Source of the DNA: Lachnoclostridium sp. UBA5725
Lineage (GTDB): Bacteria; Bacillota; Clostridia; Lachnospirales; Lachnospiraceae
DNA length: 64,000 nucleotides
Direction: 5' to 3'
NCBI GenBank assembly: GCA_002419585.1
Contig: DIGJ01000020.1
Span: forward strand, 1 to 64,000
The translations under genes were made by a program, and so were the position numbers. The notes beneath the pieces are model-generated. The model made no database searches and was not told where the DNA came from. It saw only the letters and a list, made by a program, of their open reading frames with translations. How positions within the stretch are numbered: the first letter of the stretch is position 1; each line of letters begins with the position of its first letter. This document shows positions 9,139 to 18,004 of this stretch, in pieces.

Positions 9139-10380
9139 ATGAAAGTAACTGAAAACAATAATCCTTTGTGGACCAAGGATTTTACTATAATAACGGTGGG
9201 AAGTGTTGTTTCAAAGCTTGGAAATGCGATTTCAGGTTTTGCTATGGGACTTCTGGTTTTGGATTATTCTAAGTCTACATTCCTTTACGCCCTATATATG
9301 GTTTTATATATGGCACCAAGAGTTATAGTTCCACTAATAGCAGGACCGTTTTTGGATAAATATTCGAGAAAACGGACCATTTATACGTTAGACTTTATGT
9401 CGGCACTGATTTATGGAATTTTTGCAACGATAATTTTTACCAACCACTTTTCATACATTGCTTTGGTTCTTGGATGTGTCCTTTTAGGTTCCATTGACAG
9501 CATGTATAGTGTTGCTTATGATAGTTTTTACCCAATGCTTGTGAAGGATGGGAATTATACAAAGGCATATTCGATATCCAGTACTCTAGAGACACTTACT
9601 ATGGTAATGGTACCAGTTTCTGCTTTTCTTTATAATTTAGTTGGTATTGGTCCATTGTTCTTATTCAATGCAATTACATTCCTTATTGCAGCAATTTTTG
9701 AAATGCAAATAAAAGCAAAAGAAGAGTACACTAAGTCAAAGGATAATGAATTTTCCTTGAATCAATACAAGAAAGATTTTATAGAAGGAGTGAATTACCT
9801 AAAAGCAGAACGAGGACTTTTGGCTATTACGATATATTTTACGCTTACCATGTTCGCAAATGGCGCACTTCAAACACTTGCTCTCCCTTACTTCAAAGCA
9901 AACTTTACATCTGGCGAGTACATTTTTATTGCAGTAATGGGTTTTTCTGTATTAGGCCGAATAATTGGTGGAGCAATCCACTACAAATATAAATACCCGG
10001 TGAATAAAAAATTTACCATAGCACTTTTTGTATACATAGCACTTACAATTATGGATGGAAGTTTTTTATATTTTCCACTCGAAATCATGATGCTATTACG
10101 CTTTTTGGGAGGAATTCTGGGGGTCACTTCTTACAATATTCGAATTTCTGCAACACAAAGCTATGTATCAGATGAACGGAAAGGACGTTTCAATGGTATA
10201 TTTCAGATGTTTGTTACCTTAGGAATGATGATCGGTGGATTATTAGCAGGAGCTTTGGCAGAGTTTGTGTATGAACCATATGTCATTAGCGGATTTATGG
10301 TAGTCAATATGCTTGCAGTATTCTTTATTATGTATCGTATGCGCAACCATGTGAAACCAATATATAATCGACATGCGTAA
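9139..10380 (+). CDS. MFS transporter, drug-efflux-like (MFS_3 type)
   Basis: This is a membrane exporter of about 413 residues with some twelve hydrophobic segments. The loop after helix 2 contains AGPFLDKYSRKRT, a variant of the MFS motif G-x-x-x-D-R-x-G-R-K. The overall pattern resembles macrolide-efflux-like MFS_3 proteins of Firmicutes; the substrate is unknown. The preferred start is ATG 9139, with GGAG four bases upstream. The frame extends upstream to a TTG at 9064 with a non-hydrophobic leader and no ribosome site. It stands alone between the foldback element and asnA. Confidence 0.78.
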   Translation: MKVTENNNPLWTKDFTIITVGSVVSKLGNAISGFAMGLLVLDYSKSTFLYALYMVLYMAPRVIVPLIAGPFLDKYSRKRTIYTLDFMSALIYGIFATIIFTNHFSYIALVLGCVLLGSIDSMYSVAYDSFYPMLVKDGNYTKAYSISSTLETLTMVMVPVSAFLYNLVGIGPLFLFNAITFLIAAIFEMQIKAKEEYTKSKDNEFSLNQYKKDFIEGVNYLKAERGLLAITIYFTLTMFANGALQTLALPYFKANFTSGEYIFIAVMGFSVLGRIIGGAIHYKYKYPVNKKFTIALFVYIALTIMDGSFLYFPLEIMMLLRFLGGILGVTSYNIRISATQSYVSDERKGRFNGIFQMFVTLGMMIGGLLAGALAEFVYEPYVISGFMVVNMLAVFFIMYRMRNHVKPIYNRHA

Positions 10381-10433
10381 TATTTAATGACTTATTCGCT
10401 ACATCTTTCGCTACATCTTAAATAGGAAATTTA

Positions 10434-10462
10434 TTGTAGAATTCTTCGTTTGGTAGTATAAT
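10434..10462 (+). promoter_or_regulatory. Promoter of asnA
   Basis: TTGTAG (10434-10439), a 17-base spacer and a perfect TATAAT (10457-10462) form a good SigA promoter about 60 bases before the asnA start. Just upstream, TTCGCTACATCTT is directly repeated at about 10393 and 10408, which could be a regulator site. Confidence 0.65.
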
Positions 10463-10521
10463 AGTAAAAACTTTAGCCATGTAAAAGACTACTGTATAAA
10501 AGAAAATGAAGGGAGCAAAGG

Positions 10522-11532
10522 ATGAATTCTTTAATTATTCCACAAAATTATAATTCAAAGCTCAATATAAGAGAAACCGAAGTAGCAATTAAATACGTAA
10601 AAGATTTTTTTGAGCGTGAACTTGCAAATCAATTAAACTTAACGCGTGTATCGGCACCTCTTTTTGTCGTTCCAGAAAGTGGACTAAACGATAACTTAAA
10701 CGGGGTAGAACGTCCGGTTAGTTTTGGAATCAAAGAACAAAATGACAAGGAGGCTGAAATTGTACATTCTCTTGCAAAATGGAAGCGTTTAGCATTGAAA
10801 CGTTATGGATTTAAGCAAGGAGAAGGTCTATACACCGATATGAATGCGATTCGACGCGATGAAGATACGGATAACATCCATTCGATTTTTGTTGACCAGT
10901 GGGACTGGGAGAGAATTATATATAAGGATGAAAGAAATGTTAGTACTCTTAAGTCTGTCGTAAAGAAGGTCTATAAAGCACTTCGTAATACTGAAAAATA
11001 TATGTCGGAAAAGTATGGGTTTATTAATTTGATTCTTCCAGAAGAGATCTGTTTTATGACCTCCCAGGAGCTGGAAGATATGTATCCAGAATTGACTCCA
11101 AAGGAGAGAGAATATCAGATTACCAAATTAAAAGGTGCCGTATTTTTAATGCAAATCGGTGGAGAACTTGCATCCGGAGAAATTCACGATGGACGTGCAC
11201 CAGACTATGATGATTGGTCATTGAATGGAGATATCCTGATTTATTATCCAATTCTTGATATAGCACTGGAATTGTCTTCGATGGGCATACGTGTCGATGA
11301 AGAAGCACTTAAAAAACAACTTGAAATACGAGGTGTTAGTGACCGTGCAGAATTACCATTCCAGAAAGCACTTTTGAATGGAGATCTTCCATATACAATT
11401 GGAGGTGGTATTGGTCAATCCAGAATCTGCATGCTTTTCCTAAGAAAAGCGCACATTGGGGAAGTTCAGGCATCTCTATGGCCAGAAGAAGTCATTGAGG
11501 AATGTGAGAAAAATAAAATCCATATTCTGTAA
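10522..11532 (+). CDS. asnA: Aspartate-ammonia ligase
   Basis: This cytoplasmic enzyme makes asparagine from aspartate, ammonia and ATP. The protein (336 residues against about 330 in E. coli) matches AsnA along its whole length: N-terminal region with VSAPLFVVPESGLNDNLNG, the class II synthetase-like core with IHSIFVDQWDWE and GGELASGEIHDGRAPDYDDW, and the C-terminal GGGIGQSRICMLFLRKAHIGEVQ. GGGAG precedes the ATG. It is monocistronic, with its own promoter. This is the ammonia-dependent type, not the glutamine-dependent AsnB. Confidence 0.97.
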   Translation: MNSLIIPQNYNSKLNIRETEVAIKYVKDFFERELANQLNLTRVSAPLFVVPESGLNDNLNGVERPVSFGIKEQNDKEAEIVHSLAKWKRLALKRYGFKQGEGLYTDMNAIRRDEDTDNIHSIFVDQWDWERIIYKDERNVSTLKSVVKKVYKALRNTEKYMSEKYGFINLILPEEICFMTSQELEDMYPELTPKEREYQITKLKGAVFLMQIGGELASGEIHDGRAPDYDDWSLNGDILIYYPILDIALELSSMGIRVDEEALKKQLEIRGVSDRAELPFQKALLNGDLPYTIGGGIGQSRICMLFLRKAHIGEVQASLWPEEVIEECEKNKIHIL

Positions 11533-11590
11533 ATACTTTAGCCGTTGAAAGTGATAGAAATATGAAACATTAAACTAGCATCGCTTTACA

Positions 11591-11625
11591 TTTGTGCTTG
11601 ACAAGCGCACAAATGTATGTATAAT
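11591..11625 (+). promoter_or_regulatory. Strong promoter with overlapping inverted repeat before opp
   Basis: TTGACA (11598-11603), 16 bases, then TATAAT (11620-11625) make a near-consensus SigA promoter. TTTGTGC (11591-11597) and GCACAAA (11607-11613) form an inverted repeat that encloses the -35 box, as an operator would. A terminator hairpin starts only about 12 bases after the expected transcription start. Confidence 0.7.
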
Positions 11626-11643
11626 GTATGTATAGATGTGATA

Positions 11644-11673
11644 AAGGAGTCACTTATAGTGGCTCCTTTTTTT
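11644..11673 (+). terminator. Terminator or attenuator in the opp leader
   Basis: AAGGAGTCAC pairs with GTGGCTCCTT around a short loop and is followed by a run of seven T. Since the promoter is immediately upstream, it would yield a transcript of about 40 nucleotides unless antiterminated. It cannot be the asnA terminator alone, being over 100 bases past that stop and after a new promoter. Confidence 0.8.
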
Positions 11674-11747
11674 ACCCCATTCAACTTAGTGGATTAAAGC
11701 GTTAACGGGGTACACTGCAATAAAAATTGAATAATGGAGGAGAGACA

Positions 11748-13415
11748 ATGAGAAAGACGAAACGAGTTTTAGCACTATTATGTGCTGCAGTTATGGTTTT
11801 TGGCTTAACTGCGTGTGGAGGAGATAGTTCCAAAGGTGATACTAATGCATCACTTGAAACAGCAGGTGGCGAAGCAGCAAGCACCGGAAACGTATTAAAT
11901 GTACATATTGATGTAGAAGTGGCTTCTATGGATCCACAGATTGCAACAGACGGTACTTCCTTTGAAGTATTGGCAGAAGTTACAGAAGGGTTATATTCTG
12001 TAGATGCATCCGGTAGCCCGGTTATGGCCCTTGCTGATACAGTAGACAAAAGTGAAGATGGGCTCACTTATACAATTACGTTAAAAGATGCGAAATGGTC
12101 AAATGGAACCGCTGTTACTGCAAATGATTTTGTATTTGCATGGAGAAGACTTGTTGATCCAGCGGTTGCAAGTGAGTATTCCTTCATTGCATCAATTGCT
12201 GGATTCAAAAATGCAGCAGCGATCACCGCAGGTGAAAAAGGTATTGAAGATTTAGGTGTAACAGCAGTTGATGATAAAACTTTAAAAATCGAATTAGATA
12301 CACCAGTTCCATTCTTTGAAAGTTTATTATCATTCCCTTCTTTCTTACCAGTAAATGAAGAATTCTTTACGGCAGCAGGAGCGAATTTTGGTACATCACC
12401 AGAAACGATTCTTTCCAATGGAGCGTTCGTTATGACTTCCTATGAACCAGCAGCAACAACCATCGAATTAGCAAAGAATCCAGATTATTACGCTGCAGAT
12501 TCCATTGCTCTTGATGGTATCAAATATCAGGTAATTAAAGATGCACAGCAGGCAATGCTTGCATATCAAAACGGCGATCTTGACGTGGCTACACTTTCTG
12601 GAGAACAAGTAGAACAATTCAAGGCAGATCCAGAATTTAATAACATTATGGCAGGATACCTTTGGTATATCTCTCCAAATCAGACCGTTGCTGGTTTGGA
12701 AAATCTAAACCTTAGAAAAGCATTGGCTCTTTGCTATGACAAAGCAGCGATTGCATCAAACATCTTAAAAGATGGTTCTATCGTAGCAGACTTTGCAGTT
12801 CCTATGTTACTTGCAACAGGTCCAGATGGTAAGGATTACCGTGAAACAAGCGATACTTATTTATCTACCAATAAAGAAGAAGCTCAAAAATATTGGGAAG
12901 CAGCAAAGAAAGAACTTGGCGTAGATACATTAAAATATACGATGATCGTAGAAGATACGGAATCCGCTCAAAATGTTGCGCAGTTCATACAGGCAGAAAT
13001 CCAGACAACACTTTCTGGAATCACAATTGAAATTGAAGTTATGCCAAAGAAAAACCGTGTGGAAAGAATGCAAGAAGGAGATTTTGAAATTGGCTTAACC
13101 AGATGGGGACCAGACTATGCAGACCCAATGACATACTTAGATATGTGGATTACAGGAAGCCCTAATAACTACGGTTTCTGGTCAAATGAAAAATATGATA
13201 CAATCATTGATTCTTGTAAAAAAGGTGAACTTGCACTTGATGTAGACAAGAGATGGGAAGCATTAAAAGAAGCAGAAAAAATTGCTATGGATGAAGTAGT
13301 TATCATGCCAGTATACCAAAAAGGCGATGCAGTTATGATCAAGTCCAATGTATCTGGTATTGAATTCCATTCAGTTGGAGTTACCCGTAGATATAACAAC
13401 GCAACGAAGAAATAA
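11748..13415 (+). CDS. oppA: Oligopeptide ABC transporter substrate-binding lipoprotein
   Basis: This surface lipoprotein captures peptides for the OppBCDF channel. The signal peptide ends in lipobox LTAC with acceptor C23. The rest is an SBP_bac_5 domain: EVASMDPQIATDG and LYSVDASGSPVMALADT near the N-terminus, then LKDAKWSNGTAVTANDFVFAW, the family signature. Length is 555 residues from ATG 11748, which has GGAGGAGAG upstream; a TTG at 11727 would put the signal peptide too far inside. It is the first gene of a five-gene operon. Peptide specificity is not readable from sequence. Confidence 0.93.
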   Translation: MRKTKRVLALLCAAVMVFGLTACGGDSSKGDTNASLETAGGEAASTGNVLNVHIDVEVASMDPQIATDGTSFEVLAEVTEGLYSVDASGSPVMALADTVDKSEDGLTYTITLKDAKWSNGTAVTANDFVFAWRRLVDPAVASEYSFIASIAGFKNAAAITAGEKGIEDLGVTAVDDKTLKIELDTPVPFFESLLSFPSFLPVNEEFFTAAGANFGTSPETILSNGAFVMTSYEPAATTIELAKNPDYYAADSIALDGIKYQVIKDAQQAMLAYQNGDLDVATLSGEQVEQFKADPEFNNIMAGYLWYISPNQTVAGLENLNLRKALALCYDKAAIASNILKDGSIVADFAVPMLLATGPDGKDYRETSDTYLSTNKEEAQKYWEAAKKELGVDTLKYTMIVEDTESAQNVAQFIQAEIQTTLSGITIEIEVMPKKNRVERMQEGDFEIGLTRWGPDYADPMTYLDMWITGSPNNYGFWSNEKYDTIIDSCKKGELALDVDKRWEALKEAEKIAMDEVVIMPVYQKGDAVMIKSNVSGIEFHSVGVTRRYNNATKK

Positions 13416-13437
13416 GACAGAAATATAAATAATTTAT

Positions 13438-13470
13438 ACACGGCAGTGGTAGAATAGCCACTGCCTGTGT
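13438..13470 (+). other. Stem-loop between oppA and oppB
   Basis: ACACGGCAGTGG (13438-13449) pairs with CCACTGCCTGTGT (13458-13470) with one bulge. No T-run follows. Such intercistronic stems after binding-protein genes commonly protect the upstream message or reduce read-through; which applies here is unknown. Confidence 0.7.
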
Positions 13471-13490
13471 ATTATGAAGGAGCGAATACA

Positions 13491-14432
13491 ATGAAGAAAT
13501 ATTTGCTTAAAAGAATCGGGGTTTCCATCGTTACTTTACTCGCAATATTACTTATCCTATTTTGTATGCTGGAGTTTATGCCGGGTTCTCCATTTAATGA
13601 TGAAAAACTGACAGCCGATCAAGTAGCAGTATTAAACGCAAAATATGGTTTGGATAAACCAACCATCGTACGTTTTGGTAATTATATTAAAAATATGCTA
13701 ACAGGAGACTTTGGAGTTTCCTACACAATTTCGAAAAATACACCAATCTCAACCTTGTTACAGAGTCGTCTTCCTATTTCCATTCGTATTGGTGGGCAGG
13801 CAGTATTACTTGGTACCTTGATTGGATTGATTTTAGGTATAATAGCAGCATTGAAACACAATACCATATGGGATACGCTTACAACGATCATATCCGTATT
13901 AGGTGTTAGTTTGCCTTCTTATGTATTTGCCTTGCTGCTCTCCTATTCATTAGGATTTAAATTAAAATGGTTTCCGCTGTTGTATGCCGTTGATTCGCCA
14001 TTAAACTCTTCGGTGCTTCCGACCGTGGCACTTTGTATGTTTACGGTAGCAACCATTGCCCGATTTACACGAACAGAGATGTTAGAAGTGTTGGGTTCGG
14101 ATTATATGCTTTTGGCGGAGAGTAAAGGTATCAGCGGTCCACAGCTTATCATCAAACATGCACTTCGCAATGCCTTGATTCCTATTATTACGGTATTGGC
14201 TCCTTTGATTGTAGGTCTTATGACAGGAAGTTTGGTAATTGAAAAGATTTTCTCCATTCCAGGCATTGGAAGTCTTTTGGTAACAGCGATTCAATCGAAT
14301 GATTATAATGTTATTATTGCCTTGTCCTTTATTTATAGTGCAATGTACATCGGAATAATTTTGGTCGTGGATATTCTTTACGGAGTAATCGATCCAAGAA
14401 TACGTTTGGCAAAGGGGGATGGCAATGAGTAA
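13491..14432 (+). CDS. oppB: Oligopeptide ABC transporter permease OppB
   Basis: This is an integral membrane channel subunit with about six helices. The N-terminus (MKKYLLKRIG) and LEFMPGSPF near residue 30 are typical of OppB/DppB, as is the EAA-loop region ESKGISGPQLIIKHALRNALIPIIT, which contacts the ATPases. The ATG at 13491 has AAGGAG upstream; the in-frame start at 13467 lies in the stem-loop. The stop overlaps the start of oppC by 8 bases. Confidence 0.93.
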   Translation: MKKYLLKRIGVSIVTLLAILLILFCMLEFMPGSPFNDEKLTADQVAVLNAKYGLDKPTIVRFGNYIKNMLTGDFGVSYTISKNTPISTLLQSRLPISIRIGGQAVLLGTLIGLILGIIAALKHNTIWDTLTTIISVLGVSLPSYVFALLLSYSLGFKLKWFPLLYAVDSPLNSSVLPTVALCMFTVATIARFTRTEMLEVLGSDYMLLAESKGISGPQLIIKHALRNALIPIITVLAPLIVGLMTGSLVIEKIFSIPGIGSLLVTAIQSNDYNVIIALSFIYSAMYIGIILVVDILYGVIDPRIRLAKGDGNE

Positions 14433-15483
14433 TCAAGTGGATACAGTAGAATTCATAAAAGATGATTTTGAATACGTTGGAGCAGATAAGATATCCCAAG
14501 TTGATGTTGCTTATGAAAGCCAACCGTACTGGAAAGACGTATTATCACGTCTATTTAAAAATAAGGGAGCTATTGTTGGGCTAATTTTTATTATTCTGAT
14601 TGGCATTATGGCGGTCATCGGACCAAATCTCAATGATTATACATACGATTCTCAGATTATAACCGAGCAAAATCTAGCACCAAGAATACCAGGAGCTGAA
14701 AAAATAGGTATTTTTGATGGTAATGAAAAGATGAGTACTTCTACCGGAATGACAAAAGTAAATGGATACATATCCGCGGATGGCACGGAAACAGGAAGAG
14801 AAAACACCTACTACTGGTTTGGTAGCGATGTTTTAGGCCGTGACATATTCACCCGTGTATGGGTTGGCACACGAATTTCTTTGTACATAGCATTGGTAGC
14901 GGTTTTGATTGATATGTTGTTTGGATTAGGTTATGGCTTGATTTCAGGATATTTTGGTGGAGCCGTAGATAATGCCATGCAACGTTTTGCAGAGATTTTG
15001 AATGGAATTCCAAACCTTGTTATTGTAACCCTCCTTATTATCGTGCTAAAGCCAGGACTTGCAACGATTACCTTTTCCCTCATGATTACTGGATGGATTG
15101 GTATGAGCCGTATTGCAAGAGCGCAGATGCTAAAATTGAAGGAACAGGAATTCGTGCTTGCTTCCAGAACCCTTGGAGCAAAGAATTTCTTTATTATTTT
15201 CAAAGAAATTTTGCCAAATATATTTGGTCAGGTTATTACAAATACGATGTTTTCGATACCAAATGCAATTTTTACAGAAGCTTTCTTAGCATTTATCGGA
15301 CTTGGTGTTCCACAGCCAAAAGCATCGTTAGGATCTTTGATTAGTGATGCATTTAAGTCGTTTACGACACATCCATATATGATCATCGCACCGGTTATTG
15401 TGCTTGCAATTCTGATGCTCAGCTTTAACATGCTAGCAGATGGACTTCGTGATGCATTTGACCCTAAGATGAAAGAAATGTAG
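14425..15483 (+). CDS. oppC: Oligopeptide ABC transporter permease OppC
   Basis: This is the second channel subunit. The cytoplasmic N-terminal tail is about 40 residues and leads into the first helix. A large external loop contains YYWFGSDVLGRDIFTRVWVGTR, the hallmark of OppC/DppC. The EAA region is ASRTLGAKNFFIIFKEILPN. Length is about 352 residues, slightly longer than usual because of the loop at about 70-125. GGGGG lies 6 bases before ATG 14425; another ATG two codons upstream is too close to it. Confidence 0.93.
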   Translation: MSNQVDTVEFIKDDFEYVGADKISQVDVAYESQPYWKDVLSRLFKNKGAIVGLIFIILIGIMAVIGPNLNDYTYDSQIITEQNLAPRIPGAEKIGIFDGNEKMSTSTGMTKVNGYISADGTETGRENTYYWFGSDVLGRDIFTRVWVGTRISLYIALVAVLIDMLFGLGYGLISGYFGGAVDNAMQRFAEILNGIPNLVIVTLLIIVLKPGLATITFSLMITGWIGMSRIARAQMLKLKEQEFVLASRTLGAKNFFIIFKEILPNIFGQVITNTMFSIPNAIFTEAFLAFIGLGVPQPKASLGSLISDAFKSFTTHPYMIIAPVIVLAILMLSFNMLADGLRDAFDPKMKEM

Positions 15484-15492
15484 GAGGAGACA

Positions 15493-16572
15493 ATGGAAAA
15501 AAATACAATATTATCGATTCAGGATTTGTCTATTTCTTTTACTACAGGAGCAGGAGAGGTAAGTGCAATCCGAGGTGTGAACTTTGATTTACATCGGGGA
15601 GAAACGATTGCGATCGTTGGAGAGAGCGGCAGCGGAAAATCAGTAACGATGAAAGCGATCATGGGTATTTTAAGTAGTAATGGTAAAGTAAATTCCGGAA
15701 AAATATTATTCTCTTCGGCGAAAGAAGATATGGAAGAGGATATCGATTTATTAAAACTTGATAAGAAAGAAATGCGTCGTAAAATTAATGGGAAGCGTAT
15801 CGCCATGATTTTTCAAGATCCTATGACCTCTCTCAATCCGGTTATGACAATCGGAGCTCAGATTATGGAAGGTATGAAATGGCACTATAAGACTCCTAAA
15901 AAGGAAGCATATAAGCGTGCAGTTGAATTGCTTCAATTAGTAGGAATCACGGATGCAGAAAAGAGAATGAAGAACTATCCGCATCAATTATCTGGTGGTA
16001 TGAGACAAAGGGTAGTAATCGCAATAGCCTTAGCTTGTAATCCAGAGCTTTTAATCTGCGATGAGCCAACCACCGCACTGGATGTTACGATTCAGGCGAA
16101 GATTTTGGAACTGATTAAAGATATTCAGAAAAAATTGGATATTTCCGTAATCTATATTACCCATGATTTAGGGGTAGTGGCAAAGGTAGCAGACTATGTA
16201 GCAGTTATGTATGCAGGTAAGATTGTTGAAAAAGGGCTTGTAAATGAGATTTTTTATGAACCAAAGCATCCGTATACATGGGGACTATTATCTGCTATGC
16301 CAGATCTTGACACAAATGATGATAAACTTTACACCATACCAGGTACACCTCCAAACTTAGTAAATAAGGTAGCTGGAGATGCATTTGCACCACGTAATAT
16401 TTTTGCATTAAACATTGACAATCGTTTGGAACCTCCAATGTTTCAGGTTTCCGAAACTCATTTTGCATCTACCTGGCTGCTACATGAAAATGCACCAAAA
16501 ACGGAGATGCCAGTTGAGTTAAAGGCAAGAGTAGAGCGAATGTTAGGGGAGGCGAAAAAAGATGGAGAATAA
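15493..16572 (+). CDS. oppD: Oligopeptide ABC transporter ATPase OppD
   Basis: This is one of the two motor ATPases. It shows Walker A GESGSGKSVT, Q-loop IFQDPMTSLNP, signature LSGGMRQRV and Walker B LLICDEPTTALDV. The C-terminal oligo_HPY segment (PKHPYTWGLLSAMPDLD) is typical of peptide importers. The usual cysteine cluster for an iron-sulfur site near the C-terminus of many OppD proteins is not seen. A GGAGG site precedes the ATG. The stop overlaps oppF by 11 bases. Confidence 0.94.
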   Translation: MEKNTILSIQDLSISFTTGAGEVSAIRGVNFDLHRGETIAIVGESGSGKSVTMKAIMGILSSNGKVNSGKILFSSAKEDMEEDIDLLKLDKKEMRRKINGKRIAMIFQDPMTSLNPVMTIGAQIMEGMKWHYKTPKKEAYKRAVELLQLVGITDAEKRMKNYPHQLSGGMRQRVVIAIALACNPELLICDEPTTALDVTIQAKILELIKDIQKKLDISVIYITHDLGVVAKVADYVAVMYAGKIVEKGLVNEIFYEPKHPYTWGLLSAMPDLDTNDDKLYTIPGTPPNLVNKVAGDAFAPRNIFALNIDNRLEPPMFQVSETHFASTWLLHENAPKTEMPVELKARVERMLGEAKKDGE

Positions 16573-17485
16573 ACAACCATTATTATCGGTAGAAGGCTTG
16601 CACCAACATTTTAAAGTGAGTAGAAGTTATACAGTCAAGGCAGTAAATGGCGTCGATTTTGTGATCTATCCGGGTGAAACGTATGGACTTGTTGGAGAAT
16701 CTGGAAGTGGTAAATCAACGATTGGCCGTTCTTTGATTCGACTCTATAATCCAACGGCTGGAAAGATAGTCTTTGATGGAGAAAATATATCTGGAAAGAT
16801 GTCAAAAAGTACCGAAAAGCACCTTCGTACCAATATGCAGATGATATTCCAAGATCCAATGGCCTGTCTGAATCCAAGAAAAAAAGTATTGGAAATCATT
16901 GCACAGGGGCTGGATATACACCATATCTGTAAAAATAAAAAAGAGCGCGAAGATATGGTTTATCAAATCTTAGAAAAGGTTGGTCTATCGAAGGAACACG
17001 CCAATCGTTACCCACATCAGTTTTCTGGTGGACAAAGACAGCGTATTGGTATTGCTAGAGCGTTGATTATGAATCCAAAACTGATTATCGCCGATGAAGC
17101 CATTAGTGCTTTGGATGTATCCATACAAGCGCAGGTGGTCAATCTGATGAAAGATATACAAAAAGAAACTAATACCGCAATCTTATTTATTGCGCATGAT
17201 TTATCCATGGTGAAATATATTTCGGACCGAATTGGAGTGCTACATCTGGGCTATCTGGTAGAAACGGGAACGACCGAAGAAATCTTTCGTAATCCGATTC
17301 ATCCATATACGAAGTCATTACTTTCTGCGATTCCTCATCCAAATCCGATTGTGGAAAAGAGCAGAGTTTCTGTGACTTATAACTATGTGACAAGTGGTAT
17401 TGATTATGCAAAGGGAAGCCAGAACCACATAGAGGGTACGCATTATGTGTTAGGAACCAAAGAAGAGCTTGAAATGTGGGCATAG
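16562..17485 (+). CDS. oppF: Oligopeptide ABC transporter ATPase OppF
   Basis: This is the second motor ATPase, with Walker A GESGSGKSTI, Q-loop IFQDPMACLNPR, signature FSGGQRQRIGIARAL and Walker B LIIADEAISALDV. In this Walker B the usual DEP reads DEA, with A replacing P, which is seen in some OppF proteins and leaves the catalytic glutamate intact. The C-terminus has NPIHPYTKSLLSAIPHPNP. It ends the operon and is followed by a clear terminator. Confidence 0.94.
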   Translation: MENKQPLLSVEGLHQHFKVSRSYTVKAVNGVDFVIYPGETYGLVGESGSGKSTIGRSLIRLYNPTAGKIVFDGENISGKMSKSTEKHLRTNMQMIFQDPMACLNPRKKVLEIIAQGLDIHHICKNKKEREDMVYQILEKVGLSKEHANRYPHQFSGGQRQRIGIARALIMNPKLIIADEAISALDVSIQAQVVNLMKDIQKETNTAILFIAHDLSMVKYISDRIGVLHLGYLVETGTTEEIFRNPIHPYTKSLLSAIPHPNPIVEKSRVSVTYNYVTSGIDYAKGSQNHIEGTHYVLGTKEELEMWA

Positions 17486-17510
17486 ATTTAACGAAATAGA
17501 AAATTAAGTA

Positions 17511-17561
17511 AATGGTATGTTAAGAAGACTCGTAAAACAGAATTCTGACATACCATTTTTT
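17511..17561 (+). terminator. Terminator of the opp operon
   Basis: AATGGTATGT pairs with ACATACCATT, with extra pairing of AGAA/TTCT further in, followed by a run of six T. It is placed 26 bases after the oppF stop. Confidence 0.8.
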
Positions 17562-17585
17562 AGCGTTTTGCTTTTTGGAGCTATT

Positions 17586-17629
17586 ACGTTCATGACGGTA
17601 TTTCCAACGTTCATGACCAAAATGGTCAT
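17586..17629. repeat. Direct repeat plus small palindrome, possible operator
   Basis: ACGTTCATGAC occurs at 17586-17596 and again at 17607-17617, a 21-base period matching two helical turns. The second copy runs into the palindrome ATGACC-aaaat-GGTCAT (17613-17629). It lies upstream of the small membrane gene at 17740. A regulator site is plausible but unproven. Confidence 0.4.
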
Positions 17630-17739
17630 AAACGCAAGATGCATGTTACAATCATTATAACTGAGGATTTTAGCGGAGTCTCAACTATTTCATATTTTGC
17701 GCCTTTAGCTAAAAAAAACTATATTAAAAAGGAGGATAA

Positions 17740-17952
17740 ATGGAAGGTGTATTTATTGTTTTATTGATCGTTATTAGTTCAGTTGTTCTTCCAATTACAC
17801 TGCTTTACTTGGTAATTTCTAAAATAAATCCAGATGATGATCCAGAACCTATAAAGAAAACCATGGAAATCCACGGATATGTTAAAGGATTTTTTTGTAT
17901 TATCACATTAGTCATTTTGGAGTTAATTAGATTTTATTTTAAATATAATTAG
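17740..17952 (+). CDS. Small two-helix membrane protein, unknown function
   Basis: This 70-residue protein has a hydrophobic segment at about 4-26, a short acidic loop (NPDDDPEPIKK) and a second hydrophobic segment at about 48-66. The start is supported by AAGGAGG seven bases upstream. I do not recognise a family. It precedes the RDD-domain gene by 52 bases and may be co-transcribed with it. Confidence 0.65.
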   Translation: MEGVFIVLLIVISSVVLPITLLYLVISKINPDDDPEPIKKTMEIHGYVKGFFCIITLVILELIRFYFKYN

Positions 17953-18004
17953 AATGAGAAGTACATATTAGAAGAATTGATACGGGAGAAGGGAGTGGTT
18001 TTAT

